Source: an uncultured Eubacteriales bacterium
Lineage (GTDB): Bacteria; Bacillota; Clostridia; Monoglobales; Monoglobaceae
Length of the DNA: 10,511 nucleotides
Assembly (NCBI GenBank): GCA_900550775.1
Contig: URTH01000049.1
Location: 1-10,511 of the forward strand
Reading direction: 5' to 3'
This document shows positions 1-6,654 of the stretch, piece by piece. The first letter of the stretch is position 1. Each line of letters begins with the position of its first letter. The translations under genes and the position numbers were made by a program. The notes below the pieces were generated by a model. The model did not search any database. It saw nothing but the letters and a program-made list of their open reading frames with translations, and was not told the DNA's origin.

Positions 1-66
1 AATAGGCTCTGCAAACAGAAAAATACCTCCGCTTACAATAAAGGCGGTAATGTAAGCCATTATCAT
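1..66 (-). CDS. possible 5' end of a membrane protein gene (partial, doubtful)
   Basis: On the minus strand an open frame runs from ATG at 66 (or the in-frame ATG at 60) out of the left edge. It would encode a very hydrophobic start, MAYITAFIVSGGIFLFAEPI. Its codons (ACC, GCC, GGA, ATT) match the neighbours better than those of the competing plus-strand frame, which ends in a TAA at 53-55 and is rich in ATA. The shape loosely recalls the first helix of small sporulation membrane proteins such as SpoVAE, but 20 residues cannot establish this. Against it, there is no Shine-Dalgarno sequence before either ATG. Also, a plus-directed terminator lies at 100-136, which would fit a plus-strand gene ending at 55. 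Which reading is right cannot be decided from this window. Confidence 0.3.
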   Translation of the reverse strand, partial: MIMAYITAFIVSGGIFLFAEPI

Positions 67-99
67 ACAGACACGGACGCTTTTTTGATGGTACAGCTG

Positions 100-136
100 C
101 GGCACATTCGCCAATCGCGCGGATGTGCCGTTTTTT
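100..136 (+). terminator. intrinsic terminator, plus-directed
   Basis: A 12-bp stem pairs 100-111 with 119-130 (one T-G wobble) around a 7-nt loop, and six T residues follow at 131-136. There is no T-run on the minus side, so it acts on plus-strand transcription coming from left of the window. It isolates the deacetylase promoter from upstream read-through. Confidence 0.7.
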
Positions 137-148
137 GTCGGAATTTCC

Positions 149-176
149 TTGACTTTTGAATAAAAAGGGGTATAAT
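149..176 (+). promoter_or_regulatory. sigma-A-type promoter for the leader and deacetylase gene
   Basis: TTGACT at 149-154 and TATAAT at 171-176 are separated by 16 bp. It is the only good promoter between the terminator at 100-136 and the deacetylase gene. Transcription should start near 183, giving a leader of roughly 160 nt. Confidence 0.75.
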
Positions 177-182
177 AAGTTG

Positions 183-288
183 CAGAGAAAGCTTGCGCAG
201 CAAGCATTTGCGGCTGTGCCGCTGTTTACGTTTCGCACACTGCGCCATTGACGGCTGCGCAAAAATGCTCTTTCGGGCAAGCGTTTTT
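183..288 (+). other. structured 5' leader or small RNA of unknown class
   Basis: The first ~105 nt of the predicted transcript are full of complementary segments. GCTTGC (191-196) can pair locally with GCAAGC (200-205) or at long range with GCAAGC (277-282), and the second partner is followed by TTTTT (284-288). AGCATTTGCG (204-213) can pair with CGCAAAAATGCT (258-269) with a 2-nt bulge. GCGGC/GCCGC (210-222) and TGCGC/GCGCA (241-261) form internal hairpins. The alternative pairings of 191-196 and the T-run suggest either an attenuator before the deacetylase gene or a short independent RNA. I recognise no known riboswitch class, and no convincing short peptide gene with a ribosome binding site is visible here. 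Confidence 0.35.
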
Positions 289-344
289 ACTTATGGTATC
301 ATCATTGCAGAAGAGAGCACCGTGCAAATAAAGGAGAGGAAATT

Positions 345-1280
345 ATGCCACAAAAAAGGGAAGGACAGTTTCAAAAGAGTCGGTACAGAATCCGTTGGAG
401 GATGCCGCGCCGGCCGCTGCGATTTGCGATTTTTTGCGTTGTTTGTCTGGCACTGATCGCCGCTGTAATCGGCAGCATTGTGTCGGCCGTGGCCGGAAAA
501 AAGGAAAATCAGACATCGGAACAAAGTGTGGCAGTCACACCGGCCGAACCGGTCAGGGTTCTGAATCTTCCGCCGGCCTCGGAGATGAACGATATGGTAC
601 AGATCGCCAAGGAGGCGCAGGGCGGTGCGGAAAAGATTTGTTATCTTACCTTTGATGACGGCCCGACCCAGGCGGTGACGCCTTCGATTTTGGATACGCT
701 AAAACAGTATGATGTCAAGGCGACTTTTTTTATGATGGGAAAGATGATTGAGGCGGATATGGCGCTTGCAAAACGCGTCTACGATGAGGGGCATCTCTTG
801 GCAAACCACAGTTACAGCCATGATTATCAGGCGCTTTATGCCTCCGGCGAGAGCTTTATGGGCGAGGTTCAAAAGACCGAAGGGCTGATCGAACAGGCGA
901 CCGGGCAAAAGCCTTTTAAGTTGATGCGTTTTCCGGGCGGCAGCTATAACGCCGGCGACCACGCGGCAGAAAAGCAGGCGTATAAAGAGCTGCTGCGGCA
1001 AAACGGCTATTATTATGCGGACTGGAATGCGCTGAACGGTGACGCGGAGGGCGGCAGCCGCACGGCAGCCCAGCTTTTGGCAAAGATCCAGGCAACGGCA
1101 ACCCAGGATCGGATTGTGGTGCTGATGCATGACGCGGCCGCAAAAAAATCAACGGCAGAGGCGCTGCCGTCCATAATTGAATATTTAAAGAGCCGGGGTT
1201 ATACCTTCCGCCGTCTGGACGAGGTGGAGTATTATGAAAACGGCGCACAGAGCAATCCTTATCAATCTTTGATCATGTAA
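345..1280 (+). CDS. membrane-anchored polysaccharide deacetylase (NodB/CE4 family)
   Basis: The 311-residue product should remove N-acetyl groups from a cell-surface glycan, most likely peptidoglycan, as a metal-dependent CE4 esterase outside the membrane. A basic N-terminus (1-26) and one hydrophobic segment (about 27-50) give an N-in, C-out anchor, followed by a linker to residue 95. The NodB motifs appear in order: TFDDGP at 102-107 with D104 and D105, HSYSH at 155-159 supplying the metal histidines H155 and H159, RFPGG at 195-199, DWN at 226-228, and LMHD at 260-263 with the catalytic-type histidine H262. All key residues are present, so it should be active. The start is fixed by AAGGAGAGG (331-339) before ATG. 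It is monocistronic, lying between the promoter at 149-176 and the terminator at 1300-1350. The substrate (peptidoglycan GlcNAc or MurNAc versus another polymer) cannot be told from sequence. Confidence 0.93.
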   Translation: MPQKREGQFQKSRYRIRWRMPRRPLRFAIFCVVCLALIAAVIGSIVSAVAGKKENQTSEQSVAVTPAEPVRVLNLPPASEMNDMVQIAKEAQGGAEKICYLTFDDGPTQAVTPSILDTLKQYDVKATFFMMGKMIEADMALAKRVYDEGHLLANHSYSHDYQALYASGESFMGEVQKTEGLIEQATGQKPFKLMRFPGGSYNAGDHAAEKQAYKELLRQNGYYYADWNALNGDAEGGSRTAAQLLAKIQATATQDRIVVLMHDAAAKKSTAEALPSIIEYLKSRGYTFRRLDEVEYYENGAQSNPYQSLIM

Positions 1281-1299
1281 AATTCGCTGATGAAATCAG

Positions 1300-1350
1300 G
1301 GGGCTTTTGCGAAATGAGATTTCCATTTCATTTTGCAAAAGCCTCTTTTT
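1300..1350 (+). terminator. intrinsic terminator of the deacetylase gene
   Basis: A long stem pairs 1300-1317 with 1328-1345 (GC-rich base, two G-T wobbles) around a 10-nt loop. A TTTTT run follows at 1346-1350. It lies 19 nt after the deacetylase stop codon. Confidence 0.87.
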
Positions 1351-1418
1351 GTATAAAAGCAGGAATTTCGGTCAGGCTAACCAAAAAGACTTTTTGATGA
1401 AAGAGAGGGCTTGACCTT

Positions 1419-1652
1419 ATGAAAAAAGAAAAAGAGGAAATCAGGAGCGGCGACGGCAATGAGACGGTGTTTTCGCTGACCAATGCGGCGTCGGGGACAG
1501 AATGTACCGGGCTGATTCAGGTGCCGCCGGAATCGGAGGACGAGCTGGAAAACTATGCGGAGGTTTATCGGTTTGCGCCGTCAAAACCGCTTGCAGAGGG
1601 CATCGACACCCGAAATCCGGCCAAAAATTTAAAAGTACCCAAAAGAAAATAA
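1419..1652 (+). CDS. small acidic protein of unknown function
   Basis: This frame encodes 77 residues that I cannot assign to a family. The sequence starts with a Lys/Glu-rich stretch (MKKEKEEIRSGDGNE), has a Ser/Thr/Gly-rich middle, an acidic patch ESEDELENYAEVY at about residues 38-50, and a basic tail ending KVPKRK. There is no signal peptide, membrane segment or cysteine pair, so it is probably cytoplasmic and partly disordered. GAGAGG at 1403-1408 is a fair ribosome binding site with 10-nt spacing. Terminators close the gene on both sides (1300-1350 and 1658-1700), so it must have its own promoter in 1351-1418, where I see no good -35/-10 pair. The independent terminator and sensible codon use support a real gene. 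Confidence 0.7.
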   Translation: MKKEKEEIRSGDGNETVFSLTNAASGTECTGLIQVPPESEDELENYAEVYRFAPSKPLAEGIDTRNPAKNLKVPKRK

Positions 1653-1657
1653 AGAAG

Positions 1658-1700
1658 AGGAGCCGGGGCAAAATGAAACCATTTTGCCCCGGCTCCTTTT
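1658..1700. terminator. bidirectional terminator between convergent genes
   Basis: A perfect 18-bp stem pairs 1658-1675 with 1680-1697 around loop AAAC. It ends in TTTT on the plus strand. On the minus strand it is followed by a T-rich tract (CTTCTTTATTTTCTTTT, 1657 downward). It begins 6 nt after the stop of the 77-residue gene and about 70 nt beyond the stop of the acetyltransferase gene on the other strand, so it can serve both. Confidence 0.88.
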
Positions 1701-1768
1701 GGAAAATCGTATAGCGTGTTCTGGCGGTCAAATATCTTTTTGCGGTCGGTGTGTTTTTTACAGCTCCG

Positions 1769-2743
1769 TCAGAAGATCATGTTTATATAAGGCTTAGTCT
1801 TAGGAAAAAGCCCGGTCCCGGTAAAGTCGTCCGCAAATCCGAAAATCAGCTGTGCAAGCTGCCGGATATTGATCTCGGTATCGTAATCATCACAGGGCGT
1901 AAGCGTTCCCTTTGTCAGCGCCGCCGTCATATTGTTTTGGGGAATGTCCCCGTCTACAACTTTAACGCGCCAGCAGCCGTCAAAATCGGCGCAAAGTTCA
2001 AGCAGCAACCGCTTTACATCAATGATTCTTGCCATGGCAGACGGCTCTGTTTTTTCCTCCATGACAAGATCGCAGGGGCCAAACTGTTCCTGCACCTCCC
2101 AGCCCTTTTTCGGATCCGGGGTAAGCAGCGCATACCCGTCGTCCGAACCCTCGGTCTGATGAAACAAAACCTTGCCCTTAGAGGTATATAACAGATCCAC
2201 TAAAATGCGCCGCCAGGTCTCCCTGGTGCGAAGAACGTAACCGTCTCTGTCCTGCATCGCCGCGCGGTAGAGCCGATCCAGCCGTTCCATCAAGGCGCTG
2301 TTTAAATCCAGGTGACTCAAAAGACCGTAGGCCGGTACGGCTTCGGTGCGGCGCACTGTCTTTTCGTAGCACTGTTTGTACCCAAACTTTTCATAAAAGG
2401 CGTACTGAAACGGAATGAGTAGACTGATCGGCTGGTTCCTCTTTTGCATGATGGAAAAGGCGGCCGCAAACAGTTCGCGTATCAGGCCTTTTCGCTGATA
2501 CTGCGGCAGGGTGGCAACGCCCGATACATAATTGATATCATAGTCATGGCCGCGCAATCGAATACGGTGCGGCATCAGCTGCAGGTTCGCGGCAGGCGTG
2601 CCGTCCCATTCGGCAATTAAGGTATCGTGATAGGAAAAGTTCTGTTCAAAATTCCAGGCGATAAAATCGTCCGGATCTTGAAAACAAACGCTCCAGATGT
2701 GCTTTAAAAAATTTAAATCCTGCTCGTTGGCAAAGCGTACCAT
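1769..2743 (-). CDS. Eis-like GNAT family N-acetyltransferase
   Basis: The 324-residue protein should transfer acetyl from acetyl-CoA to an amine. The N-terminal GNAT domain carries the acetyl-CoA motif VSGVATLPQYQRKGLI (73-88), with the QxQRKG loop that grips the pyrophosphate, and then the PFQYAFYEKFGY block (111-122). A middle region and a C-terminal segment follow. The latter has MARIIDVKRLLLEL (237-250), typical of the sterol-carrier-like domain of Eis proteins. As in Mycobacterium Eis, the chain ends in phenylalanine (F324), where the terminal carboxylate acts as catalytic base. The start at 2743 is chosen for its AGGAG site (2753-2757); the frame stays open for 22 more codons upstream but without such a site. 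It lies 86 nt behind the SLH gene and may be partly co-transcribed with it. The substrate is unknown: Eis relatives acetylate aminoglycosides or protein lysines, but resistance should not be assumed. Confidence 0.85.
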   Translation of the reverse strand: MVRFANEQDLNFLKHIWSVCFQDPDDFIAWNFEQNFSYHDTLIAEWDGTPAANLQLMPHRIRLRGHDYDINYVSGVATLPQYQRKGLIRELFAAAFSIMQKRNQPISLLIPFQYAFYEKFGYKQCYEKTVRRTEAVPAYGLLSHLDLNSALMERLDRLYRAAMQDRDGYVLRTRETWRRILVDLLYTSKGKVLFHQTEGSDDGYALLTPDPKKGWEVQEQFGPCDLVMEEKTEPSAMARIIDVKRLLLELCADFDGCWRVKVVDGDIPQNNMTAALTKGTLTPCDDYDTEINIRQLAQLIFGFADDFTGTGLFPKTKPYINMIF

Positions 2744-2782
2744 GGTATCGCGCTCCTGTTTTAAGGTTTTAAATATAAAATG

Positions 2783-2809
2783 AGTATACCCCGACATGGC
2801 GTATGTCAT
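2783..2809 (-). promoter_or_regulatory. weak candidate promoter for the acetyltransferase gene
   Basis: On the minus strand ATGACA (2804-2809) and TATACT (2783-2788) are 15 bp apart, which is shorter than optimal. It sits between the SLH stop codon and the acetyltransferase start. No terminator is visible in that gap, so read-through from the SLH promoter is an equally good explanation. Confidence 0.25.
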
Positions 2810-2829
2810 ACGAGATTTTGCACAAATAC

Positions 2830-3522
2830 CTAAAAAGACGCCGCCAAATCTGTGTTGGCGGCGACAAGTGCGCTGTTGGTTTCGTTGACTAACGGAAAGG
2901 CGCGGCAGAGAATGGCTACGACCTCGGCGCGGATGATCGAATCCTGGCTGCGGAAGGTGCCGTCCTCATCGCCGGTGATATATCCCTTATCCACGGCGGC
3001 GGCAATATAGACCCGGTTGTGTACCGAGATACTGTCGATGTCGGAAAACCGCTGCGCAAGATACCCGGTCGGGTCATCGTAGGGGCTAAGGTCAACGCCG
3101 ATCGCCTTGATCAGCGCCACGGTGACATCTTCACGGGTGGCGTCCCACTCCGGCCGGAAGGTCAGTACACCGCCTTCGGTAAAGCCGGTCATAAAGGGGA
3201 GCGCGCTGTTGATATAGGGAAAGTACCACTCCCAATTCGGCACATCGGAGTAGGGACTGGAAACACTGGTGCTGAGCGGCGTGTTGGTAATCCCGACCAG
3301 CATTTTGGCATATTCGCAGCGCTGCACGGTGATGCGCGGGCCAAAGGTTCCGTCACCATAACCGCTCAGGATGCCCCGGCCGACCAGGTCGTAAACATAG
3401 GGCGCTTCCCAGGCGTCAGACGGTACATCGGTGAAAACCGCGTCATAACCATAGGCAGAAAATGACAAAATCGGCAGCATGCATATCATACAGAGCAAAA
3501 GACTGCAAATCTTTTTTCGCAT
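2830..3522 (-). CDS. secreted protein consisting only of three SLH domains
   Basis: The 230-residue precursor begins with a classic signal peptide: MRKK, a hydrophobic core from about 5 to 20, and likely cleavage near SAYG-YD (about 25-26). Three S-layer-homology repeats fill the rest: 30-78 (FTDVPSDAWEAPYV, then GYGDGTFGP), 91-142 (YSDVPNWEWYFPYI, then TFRPEWDATRED) and 160-210 (FSDIDSISVHNRVYI, then GDEDGTFRSQDSIIRAE). SLH triplets bind pyruvylated secondary cell-wall polymer. Here no enzyme or structural domain is attached, and the chain stops about 20 residues after the third repeat. The TRAE-type motif is kept in repeat 3 (IRAE), altered in repeat 2 (TRED) and poor in repeat 1 (QRCE). 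AAAGGAGG (3533-3540) fixes the start, and a perfect-consensus promoter lies upstream. It may cap the wall polymer, compete with other SLH proteins or recruit a partner, but this is inference. Confidence 0.9.
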   Translation of the reverse strand: MRKKICSLLLCMICMLPILSFSAYGYDAVFTDVPSDAWEAPYVYDLVGRGILSGYGDGTFGPRITVQRCEYAKMLVGITNTPLSTSVSSPYSDVPNWEWYFPYINSALPFMTGFTEGGVLTFRPEWDATREDVTVALIKAIGVDLSPYDDPTGYLAQRFSDIDSISVHNRVYIAAAVDKGYITGDEDGTFRSQDSIIRAEVVAILCRAFPLVNETNSALVAANTDLAASF

Positions 3523-3559
3523 AATGTGACAACCTCCTTTTTTACATTAAAACAACGTG

Positions 3560-3588
3560 ATTATAACGAAAAAAACCGATTTTGTCAA
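3560..3588 (-). promoter_or_regulatory. perfect-consensus promoter of the SLH gene
   Basis: On the minus strand TTGACA (3583-3588) and TATAAT (3560-3565) match the sigma-A consensus at every base with the ideal 17-bp spacer. The predicted start near 3553 gives a leader of about 30 nt carrying AAAGGAGG. High vegetative expression of the SLH protein is expected. Confidence 0.87.
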
Positions 3589-3770
3589 GTTTTCGCCTTT
3601 AACGGGCGTTCGGTACGGGTGAAAATACGGGATGAATTGTGCCGCCTTGCCGCAGGAAAGGCGGCGTTTTAACGCAGAAAGAGGGAGCGGAAAGGAAGTA
3701 AGGCGAGAACCGCCTAAAAAGGTGTTTCGACATCTTTCGCCCGGGATTTCGGCGCGGTGCGCAGCGTTAT
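3589..3770. other. intergenic stretch with inverted repeats, function unknown
   Basis: This is the gap between the nrdG terminator and the SLH promoter. It holds two short hairpins: GCCGCCTT/AAGGCGGC (3641-3648 with 3658-3665, followed by GTTTT) and AGGCG/CGCCT (about 3702-3716, followed by AAAAA). The first could act as a weak plus-directed terminator. I find no coding frame with a ribosome binding site and no tRNA-like or riboswitch-like fold here. Confidence 0.3.
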
Positions 3771-3810
3771 AAAATAAAAATCTGCCGCAAAGGATTTCCC
3801 TTGCGGCAGA
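3771..3810 (-). terminator. intrinsic terminator of the nrdDG operon
   Basis: On the minus strand the perfect arms TCTGCCGCAA and TTGCGGCAGA (3781-3790 with 3801-3810) enclose a 10-nt segment that can add two more G-C pairs. They are followed by TTTTTATTTT (3780 down to 3771). It lies about 50 nt after the nrdG stop codon and ends the operon before the SLH promoter. Confidence 0.92.
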
Positions 3811-3859
3811 CGGGGGTGAAAAACAAAACTGAGAATGAGATCGAAAAGAGACGGCGCGT

Positions 3860-4378
3860 TTATTGCCAAAGGACAATGCGCCCCTCTTTTCGTGTTTTGC
3901 CAAGATCAATGATGCGCTGGTTGGAGGAGCCGCGAAACTGCAAAGAGATATCGCGGAGCGCTTCTTCATAACGCCCGTCCACCAGGACATCGGCAAGGTC
4001 AAGAATCGGCGCGGTGACTTCGCAGTTCGGGTGGCTGCCGGCACGGCACAATTCTTCATAAGTAAAGCCGGAGAACATCCAGATCGTCTTTTGCGGCAGC
4101 TGCGTTTTCACCTCTTGCAAAAAGGGATAAAGCGCGCGCTGGTTGGACGGCTCAAACGGTTCTCCGCCAAGGACGGTAAGCCCTTGAATGTAGGAGGGGG
4201 ACAGCAGACGGAACAGCAGGTCCTCGGTCTCTTCGGTAAACGGCTCCCCGTAGGAAAAATCCCAGGTCTGCGGCTGAAAGCAGTTCTTGCAGCGGTTGGT
4301 GCATCCTGAGACAAACAGGGTCACCCGAACCCCGATGCCGTTTGCAATGTCACAGTTTTTGATTTCTCCGTAGTGCAT
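3860..4378 (-). CDS. nrdG: anaerobic ribonucleotide reductase activating protein (radical SAM)
   Basis: The 172-residue enzyme reductively cleaves S-adenosylmethionine with a [4Fe-4S] cluster and generates the glycyl radical on NrdD. The cluster ligands are C26, C30 and C33 in SGCTNRCKNC, the CxxxCxxC radical SAM signature. GGEP at 71-74 is the SAM-binding motif. The C-terminal VDGRYEEALRD (133-143) and LQFRGSSNQRIID (146-158) blocks are characteristic of NrdG. Length fits the family, with no truncation. AAGGTGG (4385-4391), 6 nt before the ATG, sets the start. The gene follows nrdD by 20 nt on the same strand and ends before the terminator at 3771-3810, so the two form one transcription unit controlled from the nrdD promoter. 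Confidence 0.96.
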   Translation of the reverse strand: MHYGEIKNCDIANGIGVRVTLFVSGCTNRCKNCFQPQTWDFSYGEPFTEETEDLLFRLLSPSYIQGLTVLGGEPFEPSNQRALYPFLQEVKTQLPQKTIWMFSGFTYEELCRAGSHPNCEVTAPILDLADVLVDGRYEEALRDISLQFRGSSNQRIIDLGKTRKEGRIVLWQ

Positions 4379-4399
4379 ATCGTTCCACCTTGCTATATG

Positions 4400-6574
4400 T
4401 TACAGGTGTAAAACCCGTTCCTTGATTTCCTGTGTTCTTCCCTGGTTCCAGAACTGCGTGCCGATATAGCCGCAGGTTCGGCGAGCGACATTCATGGTGT
4501 TCTGGTCGGTATTGCCGCATTGCGGACAGCGCCAGATCAGCTTGCCGTCATGCTCTTTAATCTCGATTTCACCGTCCCAGCCGCATTTTTGACAGTAATC
4601 GCTTTTGGTGTTTAACTCGGCGTACATGATGTTGTCATAGATGAACTTCATCACTTCCAGCACGGCCTCGATGTTGTGCTGCATGTCCGGCACTTCCACA
4701 TAGCTGATGGCGCCGCCGGGCGAGAGCGCCTGGAACTTTGCCTCAAACGCCAGTTTGTCAAAGGCGTTCATTTCCTCGGTGACGTGGACGTGATAGCTGT
4801 TGGTGATGTAGCCCTTGTCGGTCACGCCCTTGATTACGCCAAAGCGCTTTTGCAGACATTTTGCAAATTTATAGGTGGTACTCTCCAGCGGTGTGCCGTA
4901 GATGGAGTAATCAATGTTTTCGGCCGCTTTCCATTTTCCGGTATATTCGTTCAGCTTTTGCATGATGGCAAGACCCAGCGCCTCGCCCTCCGGTTCGGTC
5001 ATCTTTTTGCCGATTAAGCTGTAAACGCATTCCCAAAGACCGGCGTAGCCAAGCGAGAGGGTCGAGTAGCCGCCGTGCAGATAGCGGTCGATCTTTTCAC
5101 CCTTCTTCAGGCGGAGCAGTGCGCCGTATTGCCATAAAATCGGCGCAACGTCCGAAACGGTGCCCTCTAACCGTTCGTGGCGGCATTGCAGCGCACGATG
5201 GCAAAGCTCCATCCGTTCGTCAAAAATCCGCCAGAAGGCGTCCATGTTTTTGTTGGCGGAAAGGCCGATATCCACCAGATTGACGGTTACGACGCCCTGG
5301 TTGAATCTGCCGTAATACTTGGGCTTTCCGTCCTCGTCCACATAGGGGGTTAAAAAGCTGCGGCAGCCCATGCAGGTGTAGCAGTGACCCTCGCCGTTTT
5401 TATCAATCTTGTTTTGCAGCATAATTTTTTCGGAGATATAATCCGGCACCATCCGTTTGGCGGTACACTTTGCGGACAGCTCGGTCAGATAATAGTAGGG
5501 ATCGCCCTCGTGGATGTTGTCATCCTCCAAAACGTAAATCAGCTTCGGAAAGGCCGGGGTTACCCAGATGCCCTTTTCGTTTTTGACGCCCTGGTAGCGC
5601 TGACGGAGCACCTCTTCAATAATGATGGCAAGGTCGGCCTTTTCCTGCTCGTTTTTTGCCTCGTTTAAGTACATAAATACCGTGACAAACGGCGCCTGGC
5701 CGTTGGTTGTCATCAGGGTTACCACCTGATACTGGATCGTTTGCACGCCCTTTTTGATTTCGCTCCGCAGCCGGTTTTCCACCATGGTCATGAATGCTTT
5801 TTCGGGCATGGTGATGCCGGCGTTTTGCAGCTCTTCCTTTAAATCCTTGGTGATTTTGTCGCGGCTGACCTGAACAAAGGGCGCAAGATGCGTCAGCGAG
5901 ATCGACTGGCCGCCGTATTGGTTGGAGGCAACCTGGGCGATGATCTGGGTCGCAATGTTGCAGGCGGTGGAAAAGCTGTGCGGCCGCTCAATCAGCGTGC
6001 CGGTAATGACCGTGCCGTTTTGCAGCATATCCTCCAGATTTACCAGGTCGCAGTTGTGCATGTGCTGCGCAAAGTAGTCGCTGTCATGAAAGTGAATCAG
6101 CCCCTCGTTGTGCGCGTCCACAATATCTTTCGGCAATAGAAGGCGATTGGTGATGTCGCGCGATACCTCGCCGGCCATATAGTCACGCTGGGTGGAGTTC
6201 ACCACCGGGTCTTTATTGGAATTTTCCTGCTTGGCCTCTTCGTTGTTGCACTCCAGCAGACTTAAAATCTTGCCGTCCGTGGTATTGGACTGACGAACCA
6301 GGGTTCTGGTATAACGGTATGTGATATATGCTTTTGCAACTTCAAACGCACCGTGTGCCATAATCTGACGTTCTACTAAATCCTGTACCTCTTCTACGCT
6401 GGGGGAATGCCCCAGTGATTCGCATGCTAAAATTACCCGTTCAGCGATGCGTTCAATTTGTTTCGGCGTCATCTGGAAGTCCTCTGCCACTGCTTCGTTG
6501 GCTTTGGCAATTGCAGTCATAATCTTTTTTTCGTCAAACTGCACCTCGGCGCCGTTTCTTTTAATGATCTTCAT
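4400..6574 (-). CDS. nrdD: anaerobic (class III) ribonucleoside-triphosphate reductase
   Basis: The 724-residue enzyme reduces ribonucleoside triphosphates to dNTPs by glycyl radical chemistry without oxygen. An ATP-cone allosteric domain occupies about 1-95 (MKIIKRNGAEVQFDEKKI). The catalytic barrel follows, with HDSDYFAQHMHNCDLVNL at 163-180 (C175) and the GHCYTCMGCRSFL block at 396-408, which contains the thiyl-radical type cysteine. Near the C-terminus four cysteines, C661, C664, C683 and C686 (CQKC and CPQC), form the structural zinc site. RRTCGYIGT at 698-706 holds the radical glycine, most likely G702. All essential residues are present. GAGGGGG before ATG 6574 fixes the start; the frame is open 30 codons further upstream, but that part covers the promoter region. 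nrdG follows closely. Two NrdR-like sites over the promoter imply repression when dNTPs are plentiful. Confidence 0.97.
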   Translation of the reverse strand: MKIIKRNGAEVQFDEKKIMTAIAKANEAVAEDFQMTPKQIERIAERVILACESLGHSPSVEEVQDLVERQIMAHGAFEVAKAYITYRYTRTLVRQSNTTDGKILSLLECNNEEAKQENSNKDPVVNSTQRDYMAGEVSRDITNRLLLPKDIVDAHNEGLIHFHDSDYFAQHMHNCDLVNLEDMLQNGTVITGTLIERPHSFSTACNIATQIIAQVASNQYGGQSISLTHLAPFVQVSRDKITKDLKEELQNAGITMPEKAFMTMVENRLRSEIKKGVQTIQYQVVTLMTTNGQAPFVTVFMYLNEAKNEQEKADLAIIIEEVLRQRYQGVKNEKGIWVTPAFPKLIYVLEDDNIHEGDPYYYLTELSAKCTAKRMVPDYISEKIMLQNKIDKNGEGHCYTCMGCRSFLTPYVDEDGKPKYYGRFNQGVVTVNLVDIGLSANKNMDAFWRIFDERMELCHRALQCRHERLEGTVSDVAPILWQYGALLRLKKGEKIDRYLHGGYSTLSLGYAGLWECVYSLIGKKMTEPEGEALGLAIMQKLNEYTGKWKAAENIDYSIYGTPLESTTYKFAKCLQKRFGVIKGVTDKGYITNSYHVHVTEEMNAFDKLAFEAKFQALSPGGAISYVEVPDMQHNIEAVLEVMKFIYDNIMYAELNTKSDYCQKCGWDGEIEIKEHDGKLIWRCPQCGNTDQNTMNVARRTCGYIGTQFWNQGRTQEIKERVLHL

Positions 6575-6625
6575 GGTAATCCCCCTCGCAAACATTAATG
6601 CGTCACAGTTGCAAAAAGCGTTAAA

Positions 6626-6641
6626 ATACAATATGTAGTGG
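6626..6641 (-). promoter_or_regulatory. NrdR-box-like site, downstream copy
   Basis: On the minus strand CCACTACATATTGTAT matches 12 of 16 bases of the palindromic NrdR box ACACTATATATAGTGT, as I recall that consensus. It lies just downstream of the predicted nrdD transcription start. It is spaced exactly 32 bp start-to-start (16 bp between sites) from the second copy, the three-helical-turn spacing typical of paired NrdR boxes. Confidence 0.7.
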
Positions 6642-6654
6642 TGTCGCAGTAATA

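Noticed and set aside
2..55. The 3' end of a plus-strand gene ending in TAA at 53-55
   Set aside because: It fits the terminator at 100-136, but its codons (three ATA and an AGA in 17) are unlike the neighbouring genes. I kept it only as the alternative to the minus-strand reading.
1751..2191. A 146-codon plus-strand frame antisense to the acetyltransferase gene
   Set aside because: It is an antisense shadow with no ribosome binding site or family resemblance. The opposite strand encodes a clear GNAT protein.
3547..4059. A 170-codon minus-strand frame overlapping the end of nrdG
   Set aside because: It runs through the nrdG coding region in another register and straight across the strong nrdDG terminator and the SLH promoter. 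Its product is Arg/Ser-rich with no recognisable domain.
3863..4309. A 148-codon plus-strand frame antisense to nrdG
   Set aside because: It mirrors nrdG codons, has no start signal, and its protein has no known motif.
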